Positions 34,121 through 43,611 of a DNA stretch of 64,000 bases are shown piece by piece. The DNA is from Piscirickettsia litoralis (GTDB lineage: Bacteria > Pseudomonadota > Gammaproteobacteria > Piscirickettsiales > Piscirickettsiaceae): NCBI RefSeq assembly GCF_001720395.1, contig NZ_MDTU01000001.1, forward strand, positions 1,525,242-1,589,241, in the 5' to 3' direction. The translations under genes were made by a program, and so were the position numbers. The notes below the pieces were generated by a model, which saw only the letters and a program-made list of their open reading frames with translations, was not told the DNA's origin and searched no databases. How positions within the stretch are numbered: the stretch's first letter is position 1; each line of letters opens with the position of its first letter.

Positions 34121-34552
34121 CTACACCCCTTCTACTTCAAGACCCATACGTACTGCAGTTCCTGCAATTGTACGTACAGCCGCATCCATGTTTGATGCAG
34201 TCAAATCAGGCATTTTAATCTCAGCAATTTCTTCAAGCTGAGCACGTGTTATTTTACCGACTTTATTTAAGTTAGGCGTACCAGAACCTTTTTTCAGCTT
34301 GGCTGCTTTCTTTAACAAGTAAGACGCTGGTGGCGTTTTAGTTTCAAAAGTAAAACTACGATCACTATATACAGTAATCACAACTGGAACAGGTGCACCT
34401 GCATCCAAATTTTGTGTTTTTGCGTTGAATGCTTTACAAAATTCCATGATATTGACACCGTGCTGACCCAATGCTGGGCCCACCGGAGGACTTGGATTTG
34501 CCTTACCTGCAGCAACCTGCAACTTAATATAGGCTGAAACTTTTTTAGCCAT
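34121..34552 (-). CDS. rplK: Ribosomal protein L11
   Basis: GTPase-centre protein (143 residues from the chosen start, with GGAG upstream). [20 protein letters not shown] and [20 protein letters not shown] open it, and the C-terminal rRNA-binding domain follows. An in-frame start 39 bases upstream would read through the leader and is rejected. Confidence 0.98.
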   Translation of the reverse strand: MAKKVSAYIKLQVAAGKANPSPPVGPALGQHGVNIMEFCKAFNAKTQNLDAGAPVPVVITVYSDRSFTFETKTPPASYLLKKAAKLKKGSGTPNLNKVGKITRAQLEEIAEIKMPDLTASNMDAAVRTIAGTAVRMGLEVEGV

Positions 34553-34570
34553 GTTAAAACTCCACAATAC

Positions 34571-34603
34571 GGGTACCAACGCTCTAGCCAACTAGAACTC
34601 CCC
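34571..34603 (-). promoter_or_regulatory. Structured rplK leader, candidate L1-binding site
   Basis: On the minus strand GGG, then TTCTAG-TTGG-CTAGAG, then CCC forms an inner 6-base stem and an outer stem with an asymmetric internal loop. In E. coli L1 represses rplKA from the rplK leader. The match here is by position and general shape only. Confidence 0.35.
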
Positions 34604-34634
34604 ACACCCTGCACTTTTCACCATGCAGAGCCAA

Positions 34635-34669
34635 CAAAACCCCATGACAGCTAAAAAGCTACCATAGGG
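34635..34669 (-). terminator. Terminator after nusG
   Basis: On the minus strand CCCTATGGTAGCT pairs with AGCTGTCATGGGG (13 pairs including three G-U, 4-base loop) followed by TTTTGTT. It separates tRNA-secE-nusG from rplKA. A promoter for rplK is not evident in the ~80 bases that follow. Confidence 0.8.
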
Positions 34670-34690
34670 CCATCATTTTCACTTTATTTT

Positions 34691-35230
34691 CTAGTCAATA
34701 TCTTTGCTGATTTGACCAAAATCAAGTTCGACTGGCGTTGAGCGACCAAAAATAGAAATCGCCGCACGCACTTTACTCTTCTCATAATCCACTTCTTCGA
34801 TCGTGCCGTTAAAGTCAGCAAACGGACCATCGATAACGCGGATAATCTCACCCGGCTCGAACAATGTTTTCGGCCGTGGCTTATTCTCGCCATCTTTCAA
34901 GCGATTTAGAATTCGATCTGCTTCTGCATCAGTAATTGGCGCTGGGCGCTCTGCCGTGCCACCGATAAAACCTAAAACACGAGGAACATTACGCACTAAG
35001 TGCCAAGCCTCTTCGTCCATTTCCATCTGCACTAATACATAACCCGGAAAAAACTTGCGCTCACTTTTGCGCTTCTGCCCAGAGCGCATCTCAACAACTT
35101 CTTCTGTAGGCACAAGAATCTCGCCAAACTTATCTTCTAAATTAGCCGCCTTCATATGCTCTTTTAGCAAGTTGACCACTCGCTTTTCATAGCCCGAATA
35201 CGCTTGAACAACATACCAACGCTTTGACAT
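34691..35230 (-). CDS. nusG: Transcription factor NusG
   Basis: Processivity factor linking RNA polymerase to ribosome or Rho (179 residues from [13 protein letters not shown]). The NGN domain holds [16 protein letters not shown] near 55-70, and the C-terminal KOW domain has [18 protein letters not shown]. Adjacent GTG and ATG codons leave the exact start uncertain by three codons. AGGTGA serves as ribosome site. It follows secE with almost no gap. Confidence 0.97.
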   Translation of the reverse strand: MSKRWYVVQAYSGYEKRVVNLLKEHMKAANLEDKFGEILVPTEEVVEMRSGQKRKSERKFFPGYVLVQMEMDEEAWHLVRNVPRVLGFIGGTAERPAPITDAEADRILNRLKDGENKPRPKTLFEPGEIIRVIDGPFADFNGTIEEVDYEKSKVRAAISIFGRSTPVELDFGQISKDID

Positions 35231-35239
35231 CATTTTCAC

Positions 35240-35608
35240 CTATGTAAATAGAATATGTTTAATTGCCCAGGCACTAATGGAGTCAACCCCCCACAATACA
35301 AGCGCTGCAACAACGACAAACGCACCAACAATCAGTGTCGTTTGCTGTACTTCTTTACGCGCCGGCCAAACAACTTTGCGCAACTCAATACGTGCTTCAC
35401 GCAAAAAACTAACTGCTTGACGACCTTTATCTGTCAAGCTCGCAATCGCTAAGGCTGCAACAATAACAACTAATATTGCCCCTGCCCGTAATGATAATGC
35501 ATAGGATGAAAAATAAAAGTTTCCTACCGCAGCCGCAACGACTAAAAGGCAAACCAATGCCCATTTCAATTTGTCAAAACGACTTTTCAGCTCAACTTTC
35601 ACAGTCAT
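35240..35608 (-). CDS. secE: Protein translocase subunit SecE
   Basis: Inner-membrane clamp of the SecY channel (122 residues, three membrane helices as in E. coli). The conserved amphipathic segment EARIELRKVVWPARKEVQQT lies near 70-89, followed by the essential last helix. It lies between the tRNA cluster and nusG. Confidence 0.97.
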   Translation of the reverse strand: MTVKVELKSRFDKLKWALVCLLVVAAAVGNFYFSSYALSLRAGAILVVIVAALAIASLTDKGRQAVSFLREARIELRKVVWPARKEVQQTTLIVGAFVVVAALVLWGVDSISAWAIKHILFT

Positions 35609-35633
35609 AATGTGACGTACACCTAGAAAATAA

Positions 35634-35709
35634 TGGCAGGCTAGGAGGGACTCGAACCCCCAACCTGCGGTTTTGGAGACCGCTGCTCTACCAATTGAGC
35701 CACTAGCCT
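35634..35709 (-). tRNA. tRNA-Trp (CCA anticodon)
   Basis: 76 bases with encoded CCA. The acceptor stem AGGCTAG/CTAGCCT, the T-arm GGTTCGAGTCC and the anticodon loop CTCCAAA are all present. It is the last of four tRNAs before secE. Confidence 0.97.
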
Positions 35710-35769
35710 ACGGAAATACCGGTCAGTATTCTAACAAAATACCAGCCGCTTCACAAGCCTGCCACAAGG

Positions 35770-35845
35770 TGGTGCCCATAACCAGACTCGAACTGGTGAC
35801 CTCTTCCTTACCAAGAAAGTGCTCTACCGCCTGAGCTATATGGGC
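35770..35845 (-). tRNA. tRNA-Thr (GGT anticodon)
   Basis: 76 bases with encoded CCA. The acceptor stem GCCCATA/TATGGGC and the anticodon loop TTGGTAA are clear. In many relatives tufB follows this tRNA; here tRNA-Trp does. Confidence 0.97.
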
Positions 35846-35868
35846 TAAATACTTTAAACTTAAAGAGT

Positions 35869-35942
<74 letters not shown>

Positions 35943-35943
35943 G

Positions 35944-36028
35944 TGGTGGTGAGGGAAGGATTCGAACCTTCGAAGGCTGAGCCGCCAGATTTACAGTCTG
36001 GTCCCTTTGACCGCTCGGGAACCCCACC
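35944..36028 (-). tRNA. tRNA-Tyr (GTA anticodon)
   Basis: 85 bases with encoded CCA and the long variable arm expected for bacterial tRNA-Tyr. The anticodon loop CTGTAAA is present. It is the first gene of the cluster, 18 bases from its promoter's TATAAT. Confidence 0.97.
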
Positions 36029-36045
36029 ATTTATTAAGGTTAAGC

Positions 36046-36073
36046 ATTATAGCTTTTTACCAAACAAAGTCAA
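36046..36073 (-). promoter_or_regulatory. Sigma-70 promoter of tRNA-Tyr-Gly-Thr-Trp-secE-nusG
   Basis: On the minus strand TTGACT and a perfect TATAAT are separated by 16 bases. The start of transcription falls about 10 bases before the mature tRNA-Tyr 5' end. Confidence 0.85.
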
Positions 36074-36268
36074 TGACTTTGCCTACGTTTTCCTGTGTGA
36101 ATCAGGTCAACGCAGGCAGATTATAATGACTTCAAAGAAAAAGACAAGCGTTTTTATCAACTTTATTTCTTTTCACCAAAAACGCACTGCAATAATGCCA
36201 TATAATGGTTTCTTTTCAGTCAAATATTTCATAGACTAGGAAAAAATCCACGTTTCATGGAGTGAACG

Positions 36269-36688
36269 ATGTCTCAAACCAAAGACCGCAATCAACTTGG
36301 CTTTTCCCTCATAGAGATCATGGTCGCCGTCGCCATTATCGGCATTTTGATCGCCATTGCCGTGCCCAGCTATCAAGAATATGTCTCTCGTGCTAAAAAT
36401 GCCGCGCTGGATGCAACCATTGCCGCCTACAAAGCTCCTGTCGCCATCGCCATCGGCGAAAGCGGCCAAATTAATAGTGATATGAATCTGAGCACTGCAA
36501 GCATGGAAAAATATCACTTCCCAGCGGCTCCAAATGCCAGCAATCAAGTCACTCTCAGTATTTCTCCGAACCAAACTAAGCAAACCATCACCATCGAAGC
36601 TGAGGATGATAATACCGGTAAAGCACGCCAAGCCATCGGCACCTTTGCCAACGGCACCTTAACTTGGGGCGAATATAAAAACGCTTGA
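36269..36688 (+). CDS. pilA: Type IV major pilin
   Basis: A 139-residue prepilin. The leader MSQTKDRNQLG is cleaved before Phe12 by PilD. The mature N-terminus FSLIEIMVAVAIIGILIAIA is the class IVa pilin helix with the conserved Glu at mature position 5. The protein lacks cysteines, so it has no C-terminal disulfide loop, and is short for a PilA. GGAGTG precedes the ATG. It lies 11 bases before pilB. A minor pilin or pseudopilin is possible, but the position before pilBCD favours the main pilin. Confidence 0.9.
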   Translation: MSQTKDRNQLGFSLIEIMVAVAIIGILIAIAVPSYQEYVSRAKNAALDATIAAYKAPVAIAIGESGQINSDMNLSTASMEKYHFPAAPNASNQVTLSISPNQTKQTITIEAEDDNTGKARQAIGTFANGTLTWGEYKNA

Positions 36689-36699
36689 TATAAAACTAA

Positions 36700-38151
36700 A
36701 TGGTAATCTCCCATCAGCTTAAAGTGCTAGGTCTCGCTGAATTTGACCTTCACCAGCTAGACCTTGGGCAGCTTGATCTTGGCCCAGTCCCGCTCGACTG
36801 GGTCCGCAAGCACCGTCTATTGCCTTTTTACAGCAAAAAAACTAAACACTTAATAGCAATCAGCCAATACAGTGATCTTGCCAAACTAAAACCCCTCACC
36901 CTGCTCACAGGCCACTCCTTTCATCCAATTCTCTGTGATCAACAGGCGCTGCAATCGACCATTCAACGGATTCTTCAACAAGAAAAACCGCAATCTCGAA
37001 TCACCACCGATAAAAGCGCCATCAGCAATCATGTCAATCAGCTCATCGTTCATGCCATAGAACAGCGCGCCTCAGATATTCACCTCGAACCCTATGAACA
37101 AAGTTATCGCATACGCCTACGCATCGACGGTAAGCTCATTCACAGCCACTCCCCTCCTAAAGAATCCAGCAACCAGATCATCTCACACATCAAAATCCTA
37201 GGTCGCTTAGACATTACCGAAACACGCAAGCCACAGGACGGCCGCTTTAAACTCGATATTCCCGGGCGCGGCGATACTCATTTTCGTTTAAGTTCCTGTC
37301 CCACACTCTTTGGTGAAAAACTCGTCATCCGCATTTTAGGCGGCACAGGTCCACAACCAAACATCAATAAACTCGGCTTACTCCCACATCAACTTCACGC
37401 CTTGCAGCAAGCCATCCAAAAACCACATGGCCTTATTTTAGTCACTGGCCCCACCGGCAGTGGCAAAACTTTAACGCTATACAGCATTTTACAGGCTTTA
37501 AACCATGGCAGTGAGAATATATCGACCGCAGAAGATCCGATAGAAATACTATTACCCGGCATTAACCAACTCAATATTAACCCAGCAGCAGGCTTAACTT
37601 TCCCAACAGCCTTGCGCGCCTTTTTACGTCAAGACCCTGATGTCCTCATGGTCGGTGAGATCCGTGATGAAGAAACCGCCTGTATTGCGATTCGTGCAGC
37701 ACAAACGGGTCATCTTGTACTCTCCAGCTTACATAGCAGCTCTGCAACACTCGCGATAGACCGTCTTTGCAATATGGGTATTAGTCATTTTGATTTGGCA
37801 AGTTGCTTAAATTTAGTCATTGCCCAACGCTTAATTCGTACTCTTTGTTCACATTGTCAGGGTTTATCCCATCTTGATTGCCAATACTGTCACCAAGGCT
37901 TCTTAGGCCGCAGCGCCATTTTTGAGCTACTTCCCGTTAATCAATATGTTCAGCAACTCATCGAACAGCGTGCAAACAATCTAAAAATTCAAGCCTATAA
38001 CCTGCAATCAGGTCAATATTCATTGGCTATGGCCGCCCAGCATAAGGTCAAATCCAAAATCACTACCATGGCAGAAATCCAGCCTTTTATTGAGCACTCC
38101 AATGAAACAGCAACAGAAAAAAAAGCTCTATCAGTGGCAAGCCATCGATGA
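36700..38151 (+). CDS. pilB: Type IV pilus assembly ATPase PilB
   Basis: Cytoplasmic hexameric ATPase powering pilus extension (483 residues, short in the N-terminal domain compared with the usual ~560). Walker A is GPTGSGKT (250-257), the Asp box contains STAEDPIE, Walker B is PDVLMVGEIRDEETA and the His box is TGHLVLSSLHSSSA. A zinc tetracysteine (CSHC...CQYC) follows. The N-terminus has a small LDLGQLDLG repeat. The end overlaps pilC by about 50 bases across an eight-A run. The start is an ATG close behind pilA. Confidence 0.95.
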   Translation: MVISHQLKVLGLAEFDLHQLDLGQLDLGPVPLDWVRKHRLLPFYSKKTKHLIAISQYSDLAKLKPLTLLTGHSFHPILCDQQALQSTIQRILQQEKPQSRITTDKSAISNHVNQLIVHAIEQRASDIHLEPYEQSYRIRLRIDGKLIHSHSPPKESSNQIISHIKILGRLDITETRKPQDGRFKLDIPGRGDTHFRLSSCPTLFGEKLVIRILGGTGPQPNINKLGLLPHQLHALQQAIQKPHGLILVTGPTGSGKTLTLYSILQALNHGSENISTAEDPIEILLPGINQLNINPAAGLTFPTALRAFLRQDPDVLMVGEIRDEETACIAIRAAQTGHLVLSSLHSSSATLAIDRLCNMGISHFDLASCLNLVIAQRLIRTLCSHCQGLSHLDCQYCHQGFLGRSAIFELLPVNQYVQQLIEQRANNLKIQAYNLQSGQYSLAMAAQHKVKSKITTMAEIQPFIEHSNETATEKKALSVASHR

Positions 38152-39319
38152 AGCGGGCCACACACAACAAGGCATCGATCCAGCCATTAATAAGGATGAG
38201 CTTGAGCAAAATTTATTTGCACAAAAGCTAATTCCAATAAAAATCAAACGCTACCGCCCCAGCCTTTACCAACGCTATCGCTCTCGCATCAACCAAAACT
38301 TTATTACTCAATGGACACGACAACTCGCAACCTTGCTCGATGCAAAAATCCCACTTAGCGAAGGCATCGCCATCAGTGCCAAAGCAGCACCATTTTATTT
38401 ACAACGCCAATTTATTTTGTCAATCCACCAAAGTATAAAACAAGGCTTCTCTTTAAGCGCAAGTCTGCAACACAGCAGCTACTTTAATCCAACCTACATC
38501 GCCATGATTAAAGCAGGGGAAACCTCAGGCCAATTAATCTCAACACTGACCACCCTTGCCGATTACCGTGAACGTAGAGCATCTCTACAAAAACGCATCA
38601 AAAACGCCTTGATCTACCCAACATTAATCTCGATATTCTCACTGACCATCACAATTGCAATGCTGCTCTTTATTGTTCCACAATTCAATCAATTTTATGC
38701 AGCGCTCAACACACCTTTGCCGGCCCTCACAGAATTTATGCTTACCATTGCAAATTTACTCAAAACAATCTCTTTAACCGAAATTATTATTTTTCTTATC
38801 GCTCTTTTTAGCCTACGCTGGCTGTATAAAAAACACCAAAAAAATGCACAAGCAGCACTAGAGCCTGCCTTACTCAAACTGCCAATCATTGGTCCATTAA
38901 AGAAAAAAAGCATATTAAATACCTTTTGCCATACACTCAGCATACTTTTTCAAAGCGACCACCACCTCCCTACCACCATAGAAATTGCCATTCAAGCAAC
39001 AAACAGCTCTAAACTCATGAAACAAACAACCAGCATATGCTTTGATTTAAAACAAGGCACGAGCCTTTATCAAAGCTTAAAGAAACAATCCTTTTTCCCA
39101 GATATGGCCCTGCAAATGATTCATGCCGGCGAGCATTCAAATCAACTTCATACAATTTTAAAACAATTATCCACGCTCTATGAAAACGAGTTAAAACAAA
39201 CAACCGATACGCTGATAAAACTACTCGAACCTTTAACCATCATCTTTATCGGTGGCCTCGTCGGCTTTATTGTTATCGCTTTATACTTGCCCGTATTCCA
39301 GCTCGGTAGTATTTTATGA
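38102..39319 (+). CDS. pilC: Type IV pilus inner-membrane platform protein PilC
   Basis: Inner-membrane protein (405 residues from MKQQQKKKLYQWQA; another ATG lies four codons upstream). Two GspF-type domains are visible: FITQWTRQLATLLDAKIPL near 65-85, and the second repeat from about residue 280 with HTLSILFQSD. Three or four membrane helices are present, including the last at LTIIFIGGLVGFIVIALYLP. It links PilB to the growing fibre. It overlaps the end of pilB in another frame. Confidence 0.93.
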   Translation: MKQQQKKKLYQWQAIDEAGHTQQGIDPAINKDELEQNLFAQKLIPIKIKRYRPSLYQRYRSRINQNFITQWTRQLATLLDAKIPLSEGIAISAKAAPFYLQRQFILSIHQSIKQGFSLSASLQHSSYFNPTYIAMIKAGETSGQLISTLTTLADYRERRASLQKRIKNALIYPTLISIFSLTITIAMLLFIVPQFNQFYAALNTPLPALTEFMLTIANLLKTISLTEIIIFLIALFSLRWLYKKHQKNAQAALEPALLKLPIIGPLKKKSILNTFCHTLSILFQSDHHLPTTIEIAIQATNSSKLMKQTTSICFDLKQGTSLYQSLKKQSFFPDMALQMIHAGEHSNQLHTILKQLSTLYENELKQTTDTLIKLLEPLTIIFIGGLVGFIVIALYLPVFQLGSIL

Positions 39320-39407
39320 GATCTTGTTTAGAAAGAAAGCAGCATTTCATTAAATTGACAAATAACCTATACTAACCCTCATATCAAAAATAGACACTCA
39401 TTAACCA

Positions 39408-40155
39408 TTGACTCAGTCATTTATTTTCAGCTTTATATTAAACGCTATACTGGCAGCGCCTTTAAGCCTTGCCAGTTTATTTACCTTACAGACTTTACCC
39501 GCCCCCTTATTACTCACAGAAAATCAAAAAATTTTACTGCTCGAGCTGCAAAAATAGTCAATCACAAATCAATATAAAGCTATTGCTCTGCCCATTATGC
39601 GGTCAGTCTTTTATTAAACTTGCCATCATTCTCTACTGCGTTTATTTAGGCATGGGCAGCCTTGCTATCACTCTTACAGTTCACTCTTTATATGCTAACG
39701 TGACCCAATATATTAGCTTTTTAATCTTAAGCTACTTTCTTATTTCATTGGCTTTAATCGATTATTATTACCGCTACCTTCCTGATACACTAACTCTGCC
39801 TTTAATTTGGCTTGGACTCGTTGTCAACCTATACCCCCCTTCTAGTTACAGCTCAATTACACTAGCGATACTAGGGGCTATAGCTGGTTATCTTAGCCTA
39901 AAACTCATTAACTTATTATTTTACTTAGTTCGTAAAAAGCACGGCTTAGGTGGTGGCGACATCAAACTCTTCGCAGCACTAGGAGCTTGGTTTGGACTAA
40001 ACTCACTACCTTATTTATTATTTATCGCTTGCTTATTAGGGCTAGGTGCAGCCTTAATCAGCTCACTTTATCAGCATAAAAAAATTAACAGTATTGCGTT
40101 TGGCCCTTACCTAGGCCTCGCTGCGATAGGCTACTACCTCGCTCATTTTGCATAA
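39408..40155 (+). CDS. pilD: Prepilin peptidase PilD, frameshifted as sequenced
   Basis: Membrane aspartic protease that cleaves and methylates prepilins. The catalytic Asp pair is in LIDYYYRYLPD and GLGGGDIKLFAALGAW, and the zinc cysteines are CSSC and CPLC. The first part, from a TTG (TQSFIFSFILNAILAAPLSL), runs into a stop. Removing one A from the six-A run at 39526-39531 joins ENQK to FYCSSCK and gives a 248-residue protein. Read from an internal TTG alone the frame would lack the first membrane helix. The ribosome site is weak. The cytoplasmic N-domain is shorter than usual, so methyltransferase activity is uncertain. Confidence 0.85.
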
Positions 40156-40212
40156 ACTTCTCCTAATTTGCACCTTGTGTCATAATTTAATAAAAATCTT
40201 AGGGTAAGTTTA

Positions 40213-40806
40213 ATGTATATCGGCCTTTCAGGCGGCATCGGCTCAGGAAAAACCACAGTCACCGCCTGCTTTGCAAAACGTAACATCGACATTTATGATG
40301 CCGATGAAATGGCACGTCTTGCCGTCGCTCCCGGGCAACCTGCACTCACCGAGATTATTCAACACTTCGGCCACGAGGTGATTAATGAGCAGGGCACGCT
40401 CAACCGCCAAAAGCTACGCGATATTATTTTTTATGCGCCCGAGGAAAAACTCTGGTTAGAAAACTTACTTCACCCCATTATTCGCGACAAGATGTTCGAC
40501 GCTGCCAAAGCCTCAACTTCACCTTACTGTTTATTTGTCGTGCCACTACTTTTTGAAACTAAAATAAAATACCCGGTCAATCGCATTTTAATTATTGATA
40601 CTTCTTTAGAGCTACAATTAGAGCGCACCCAAAAACGTGATGGTCTCAGCCGCCAACAGGCAAAAAATATTATTGACCAGCAAGTTTCTCGTCGTTATCG
40701 TCGTCATCATGCCGATGATATTATCGAAAATAATGGCGATCTTAACGAATTAGATCAACAAGTCGAAAAATTACACGAATATTACCTGAAACTGAGTCAG
40801 AGTTAA
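40213..40806 (+). CDS. coaE: Dephospho-CoA kinase
   Basis: Last step of coenzyme A synthesis: phosphorylates the 3'-OH of dephospho-CoA (197 residues). The P-loop SGGIGSGKT is at 6-14, DADEMA near 33-38 and the lid QKRDGLSRQQA near 140. It directly follows pilD and precedes zapD, the usual order in this group. Confidence 0.96.
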   Translation: MYIGLSGGIGSGKTTVTACFAKRNIDIYDADEMARLAVAPGQPALTEIIQHFGHEVINEQGTLNRQKLRDIIFYAPEEKLWLENLLHPIIRDKMFDAAKASTSPYCLFVVPLLFETKIKYPVNRILIIDTSLELQLERTQKRDGLSRQQAKNIIDQQVSRRYRRHHADDIIENNGDLNELDQQVEKLHEYYLKLSQS

Positions 40807-40854
40807 GAATTTCGTGCTAATGTTGAAGTGCATGGAAGAAAAAAGGAAGACACC

Positions 40855-41622
40855 ATGGCACAAGACATCATCTTCTATGATCACCCACTCACCGAACGGA
40901 TTCGCATCCTGTTACGTTCCCATTATTTATTGCATCAATCCAAACAATGCCTACACCGACAAGATAGCTGGGGTAGCTTTTATACCTTGCAAACCTTAGC
41001 TGAATTATTACTTTTATTAGAAAGACATGATGTCAGACTTGAATTACAAAAAGAGTACGAGCGCATCAACACACAATTACGTCGTCTAAAAGGCCACGAA
41101 GAGGTCGATAGTTCAGCTCTCGATCACATGCTCAGCCAACTCGAACACCAACTCAATAGTCTTGGCAAGCACCGTGAAAAATTTGGTTATAACCTACAGC
41201 AACATTACTTATTACAAGGCTTAAAGCATAAGCAACAAGCGCGTATTTGTAACTCTTTTGAGCTGCCGATTTTACATCAATGGCTTCATCAAGATTATTC
41301 TCAACGTGAGAGTGATCTGCAGCATTGGCTTGGTGAGCTCGAACCACTTGATCAAAATATCAGCTTTCTTATGCAACTGTTTCGTGATTGCTTTCATACT
41401 GAAGTCGTCAGCTTAGAACAAGGTCATCACCAGCGCACCTTAGACCCTCAACGCTATTATCCACTCATCCGTCTCGGCATTCCAGCCGATCAAATTGCCT
41501 TTCCTGAAATTAGTGCAAACCGTCATTGCATCAATGTTCGCCTATTAGTCAGCTGCCAAGGTGAAAAACCTCTTGCACTCAAGCAGACAGTTGACGTATT
41601 TTTTATGCAATGTGGTTTATAA
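40855..41622 (+). CDS. zapD: Cell division protein ZapD
   Basis: FtsZ-bundling protein at the division ring (255 residues). The family N-terminus appears as IIFYDHPLTERIRILLRSHY near 5-24, and the C-terminal half holds YYPLIRLGIPADQIAFPEIS and HCINVRLLV. The chosen ATG (MAQDI) has AGGAAG upstream; upstream in-frame starts add residues not seen in the family. Confidence 0.93.
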   Translation: MAQDIIFYDHPLTERIRILLRSHYLLHQSKQCLHRQDSWGSFYTLQTLAELLLLLERHDVRLELQKEYERINTQLRRLKGHEEVDSSALDHMLSQLEHQLNSLGKHREKFGYNLQQHYLLQGLKHKQQARICNSFELPILHQWLHQDYSQRESDLQHWLGELEPLDQNISFLMQLFRDCFHTEVVSLEQGHHQRTLDPQRYYPLIRLGIPADQIAFPEISANRHCINVRLLVSCQGEKPLALKQTVDVFFMQCGL

Positions 41623-41642
41623 GCAATTAAAGGTAATTCAAA

Positions 41643-41846
41643 ATGATGCTAATCCGTCCATGCCCAACCTGCCAACAAGAGGTCAATATCAAAAGTGCAC
41701 CGGCCAGACCCTTCTGCTCTGAGCGCTGTCGCCTGATTGATTTGGGAGCTTGGGCCGAAGAAACTTATAAAATACCAACAAGCCCCACTGAAGCCACACC
41801 TTTTCAAGCACCTTCATCAGTAACAAATACAGATTCTGACTATTAA
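41643..41846 (+). CDS. yacG: DNA gyrase inhibitor / zinc-ribbon protein YacG
   Basis: A 67-residue protein with the zinc ligands CPTC near 7-10 and [17 protein letters not shown] near 24-40, the YacG signature. E. coli YacG binds GyrB and blocks DNA binding. It sits behind zapD as usual. The C-terminal third is Ser/Thr/Pro-rich and probably disordered. Confidence 0.93.
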   Translation: MMLIRPCPTCQQEVNIKSAPARPFCSERCRLIDLGAWAEETYKIPTSPTEATPFQAPSSVTNTDSDY

Positions 41847-41868
41847 TAATCAATAAAGGCCATTTACA

Positions 41869-42514
41869 ATGCAGATCACACTTCCTCGCCGTTCTTTGTA
41901 CCGTCACTACAAAGAAACCAGCTTTCAACTCCATCAACGTTTATTAAAAAAAATTTCCACAGGACACTCTACAAAAAATCGCCAAACGCTTTAAGATGAT
42001 TGATGGTGATAAAGTCACCGCTAAAAAACCTGCGCATGAAGATTTACTCATCGACCACTGCCTTTATCACCATAAAATTGACGGCAAAGGCTTCATGGAA
42101 GGTTTACTAAAAGACCCTCGTTGCAAATGGACTATCGAAGAGCTAGAACTTTTGCATATCATGAAAGATAGCCAACTCGGCTTATACGCTGTCGATAGCA
42201 TTCTTTCACGTGATGAGGCACTCATTAGCGACTTAAAATCAGGTGAAACTATTTGCATCACCGACCGTAAACTTACAGGAATGGATTTATCCGTTCGCAC
42301 CCTGATTATTACCAGACTCTACCCGCTCAATGAATTTAACCTCACCTGCGGCTCGATCATCCCATTATTTGGCCAAGAGAGCATCCAAGCAGAACGGCTT
42401 TACCAACTCTCAGCCAATTTTTCGTATGATATTTTAAAATTGCTTGCACTGGAAGAAAACCTCAATGATATTGTAAAAGCCCAGCAAGTTTCTGACATAG
42501 ACGCCATTGCTTAG
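41869..42514 (+). CDS. Unrecognised conserved-looking protein, frameshifted as sequenced
   Basis: No family was recognised. The start MQITLPRRSLYRHYKETSFQ leads into an eight-A run at 41946-41953, after which the literal frame stops. Removing one A gives LLKKFPQDTLQKIAKRFKMI and continues to the end, for about 214 residues. The protein looks soluble and alpha/beta, with no signal peptide or membrane helix. The segment HEDLLIDHCLYHHKIDGKGF carries several His and Asp residues that could bind metal. AAAGG lies 9 bases before the ATG. Its place right behind yacG suggests co-transcription, and it ends two bases from the convergent DUF962 gene. Confidence 0.6.
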
Positions 42515-42515
42515 C

Positions 42516-42992
42516 TCAATATTTTTCTTTCGATAAACGCCTGTTTGGGCTTGGGCAGAGCTTATACATCACCCAAGCAGGCCCAATAAGCAAAAAGAAG
42601 ATATCCTTAAAAAAAGAGGGTTTCTGACCTTCATAAATATGGCCGATAAACTGTCCCACCCATGCGAGAATAAAAACCACAATCGACGTTTCCCACACCG
42701 GGATACTAGAATAATGCTGATATAAAGCAATCAAACTTAGCATCACCATAGAAAATACAAACATAGCAATGGCGAGTCTCACTGATAACCAGGCATAAAA
42801 AGCTAACGATAAAACCACGAATACACTGGCAAGATTAGCATAAACCACATGAGTAAAACCCACCGGCCATAATATTCCAAGCAAGCTCAACGCAATCAGC
42901 GGCACACAAATATAGTGGATTTTTTTATTGACGGGGTGCTTATGACTCAAAGCATACTCTGCAAACCACAGATCCATATTCCTTATCACCAT
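42516..42992 (-). CDS. DUF962 / Mpo1-like membrane protein
   Basis: A 158-residue membrane protein with about four hydrophobic helices. HPVNKKIHYICVPL near 19-32 and WVGQFIGHIYEGQKPSFFKD near 110-130, followed by FLLIGPAWV, are the family signature, with the conserved His residues in place. Yeast Mpo1 is an iron-dependent dioxygenase of 2-hydroxy fatty acids. The bacterial role is unproven. AAGGA lies 8 bases before the first ATG. Confidence 0.85.
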   Translation of the reverse strand: MVIRNMDLWFAEYALSHKHPVNKKIHYICVPLIALSLLGILWPVGFTHVVYANLASVFVVLSLAFYAWLSVRLAIAMFVFSMVMLSLIALYQHYSSIPVWETSIVVFILAWVGQFIGHIYEGQKPSFFKDIFFLLIGPAWVMYKLCPSPNRRLSKEKY

Positions 42993-43196
42993 CTTTGTTA
43001 TCCTTGATCAAAACAATCTGATTAAAAATAGTTCCATAGCCATAATGGCACAAAATGATCTCGCTATGAAAATACATTTTATTCAATCAAATCCACATAT
43101 AAAACGCAATTAAATCTAGCAAACTAAAGCGCTTTGCCCTACAGTAAAAACAAAAATAATTTTCATAACATATTGAATTAAGGGTTTTAAAATTTT

Positions 43197-43611
43197 ATGT
43201 TCTATAGCGGAAGCTGCCTGTGTGAAGCGGTAAAATTCACTCTCAATGAACAGCCTGTTATGATGGGAAATTGTCACTGCAGAGATTGCCAAAGATGGAC
43301 AGGCTGCGCTTATGAGCCAGCAATGGCCTTCCCAAAAACCAGCCTGAAACTTCATGGCGTGATTAGATTCCATGATAAAATATCAGACCAAGGCAATACA
43401 GTCAGCCGCGGTTTTTTGTCCAGAATGCGGTGGCGCAGTAATGAACAAAAGCACAGGTTTTAATCATTTAGTCATTATCTACGCAGGCGTGCTCAATAAC
43501 CCAAATTTATATACCCCAACATTAGATTTCTATACAGACAGCGCACAAAACTGGAGTTGCATGTTAAGCGATACAAAAAAATTCCCAAAACAAATATCAA
43601 AAAATGGCTAA
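43197..43611 (+). CDS. GFA-family zinc protein, frameshifted as sequenced
   Basis: Member of the glutathione-dependent formaldehyde-activating (GFA/CENP-V) zinc fold. GSCLCEAVKFTL and GNCHCRDCQRWTG supply five Cys near 8-32. The literal frame then garbles after VSRG and stops. Removing one T from the six-T run at 43412-43417 restores GFCPECGGAVMNKSTG with the last Cys pair, giving about 137 residues. Most members have no proven formaldehyde activity, so the function is open. It stands alone between convergent and rmf genes. Confidence 0.82.

Noticed and set aside
36122-36127. TATAAT upstream of pilA as the pilin promoter
   Set aside because: No matching -35, and it lies ~140 bases from the start. 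No sigma-54 box was seen either, so the pilin promoter is left open.
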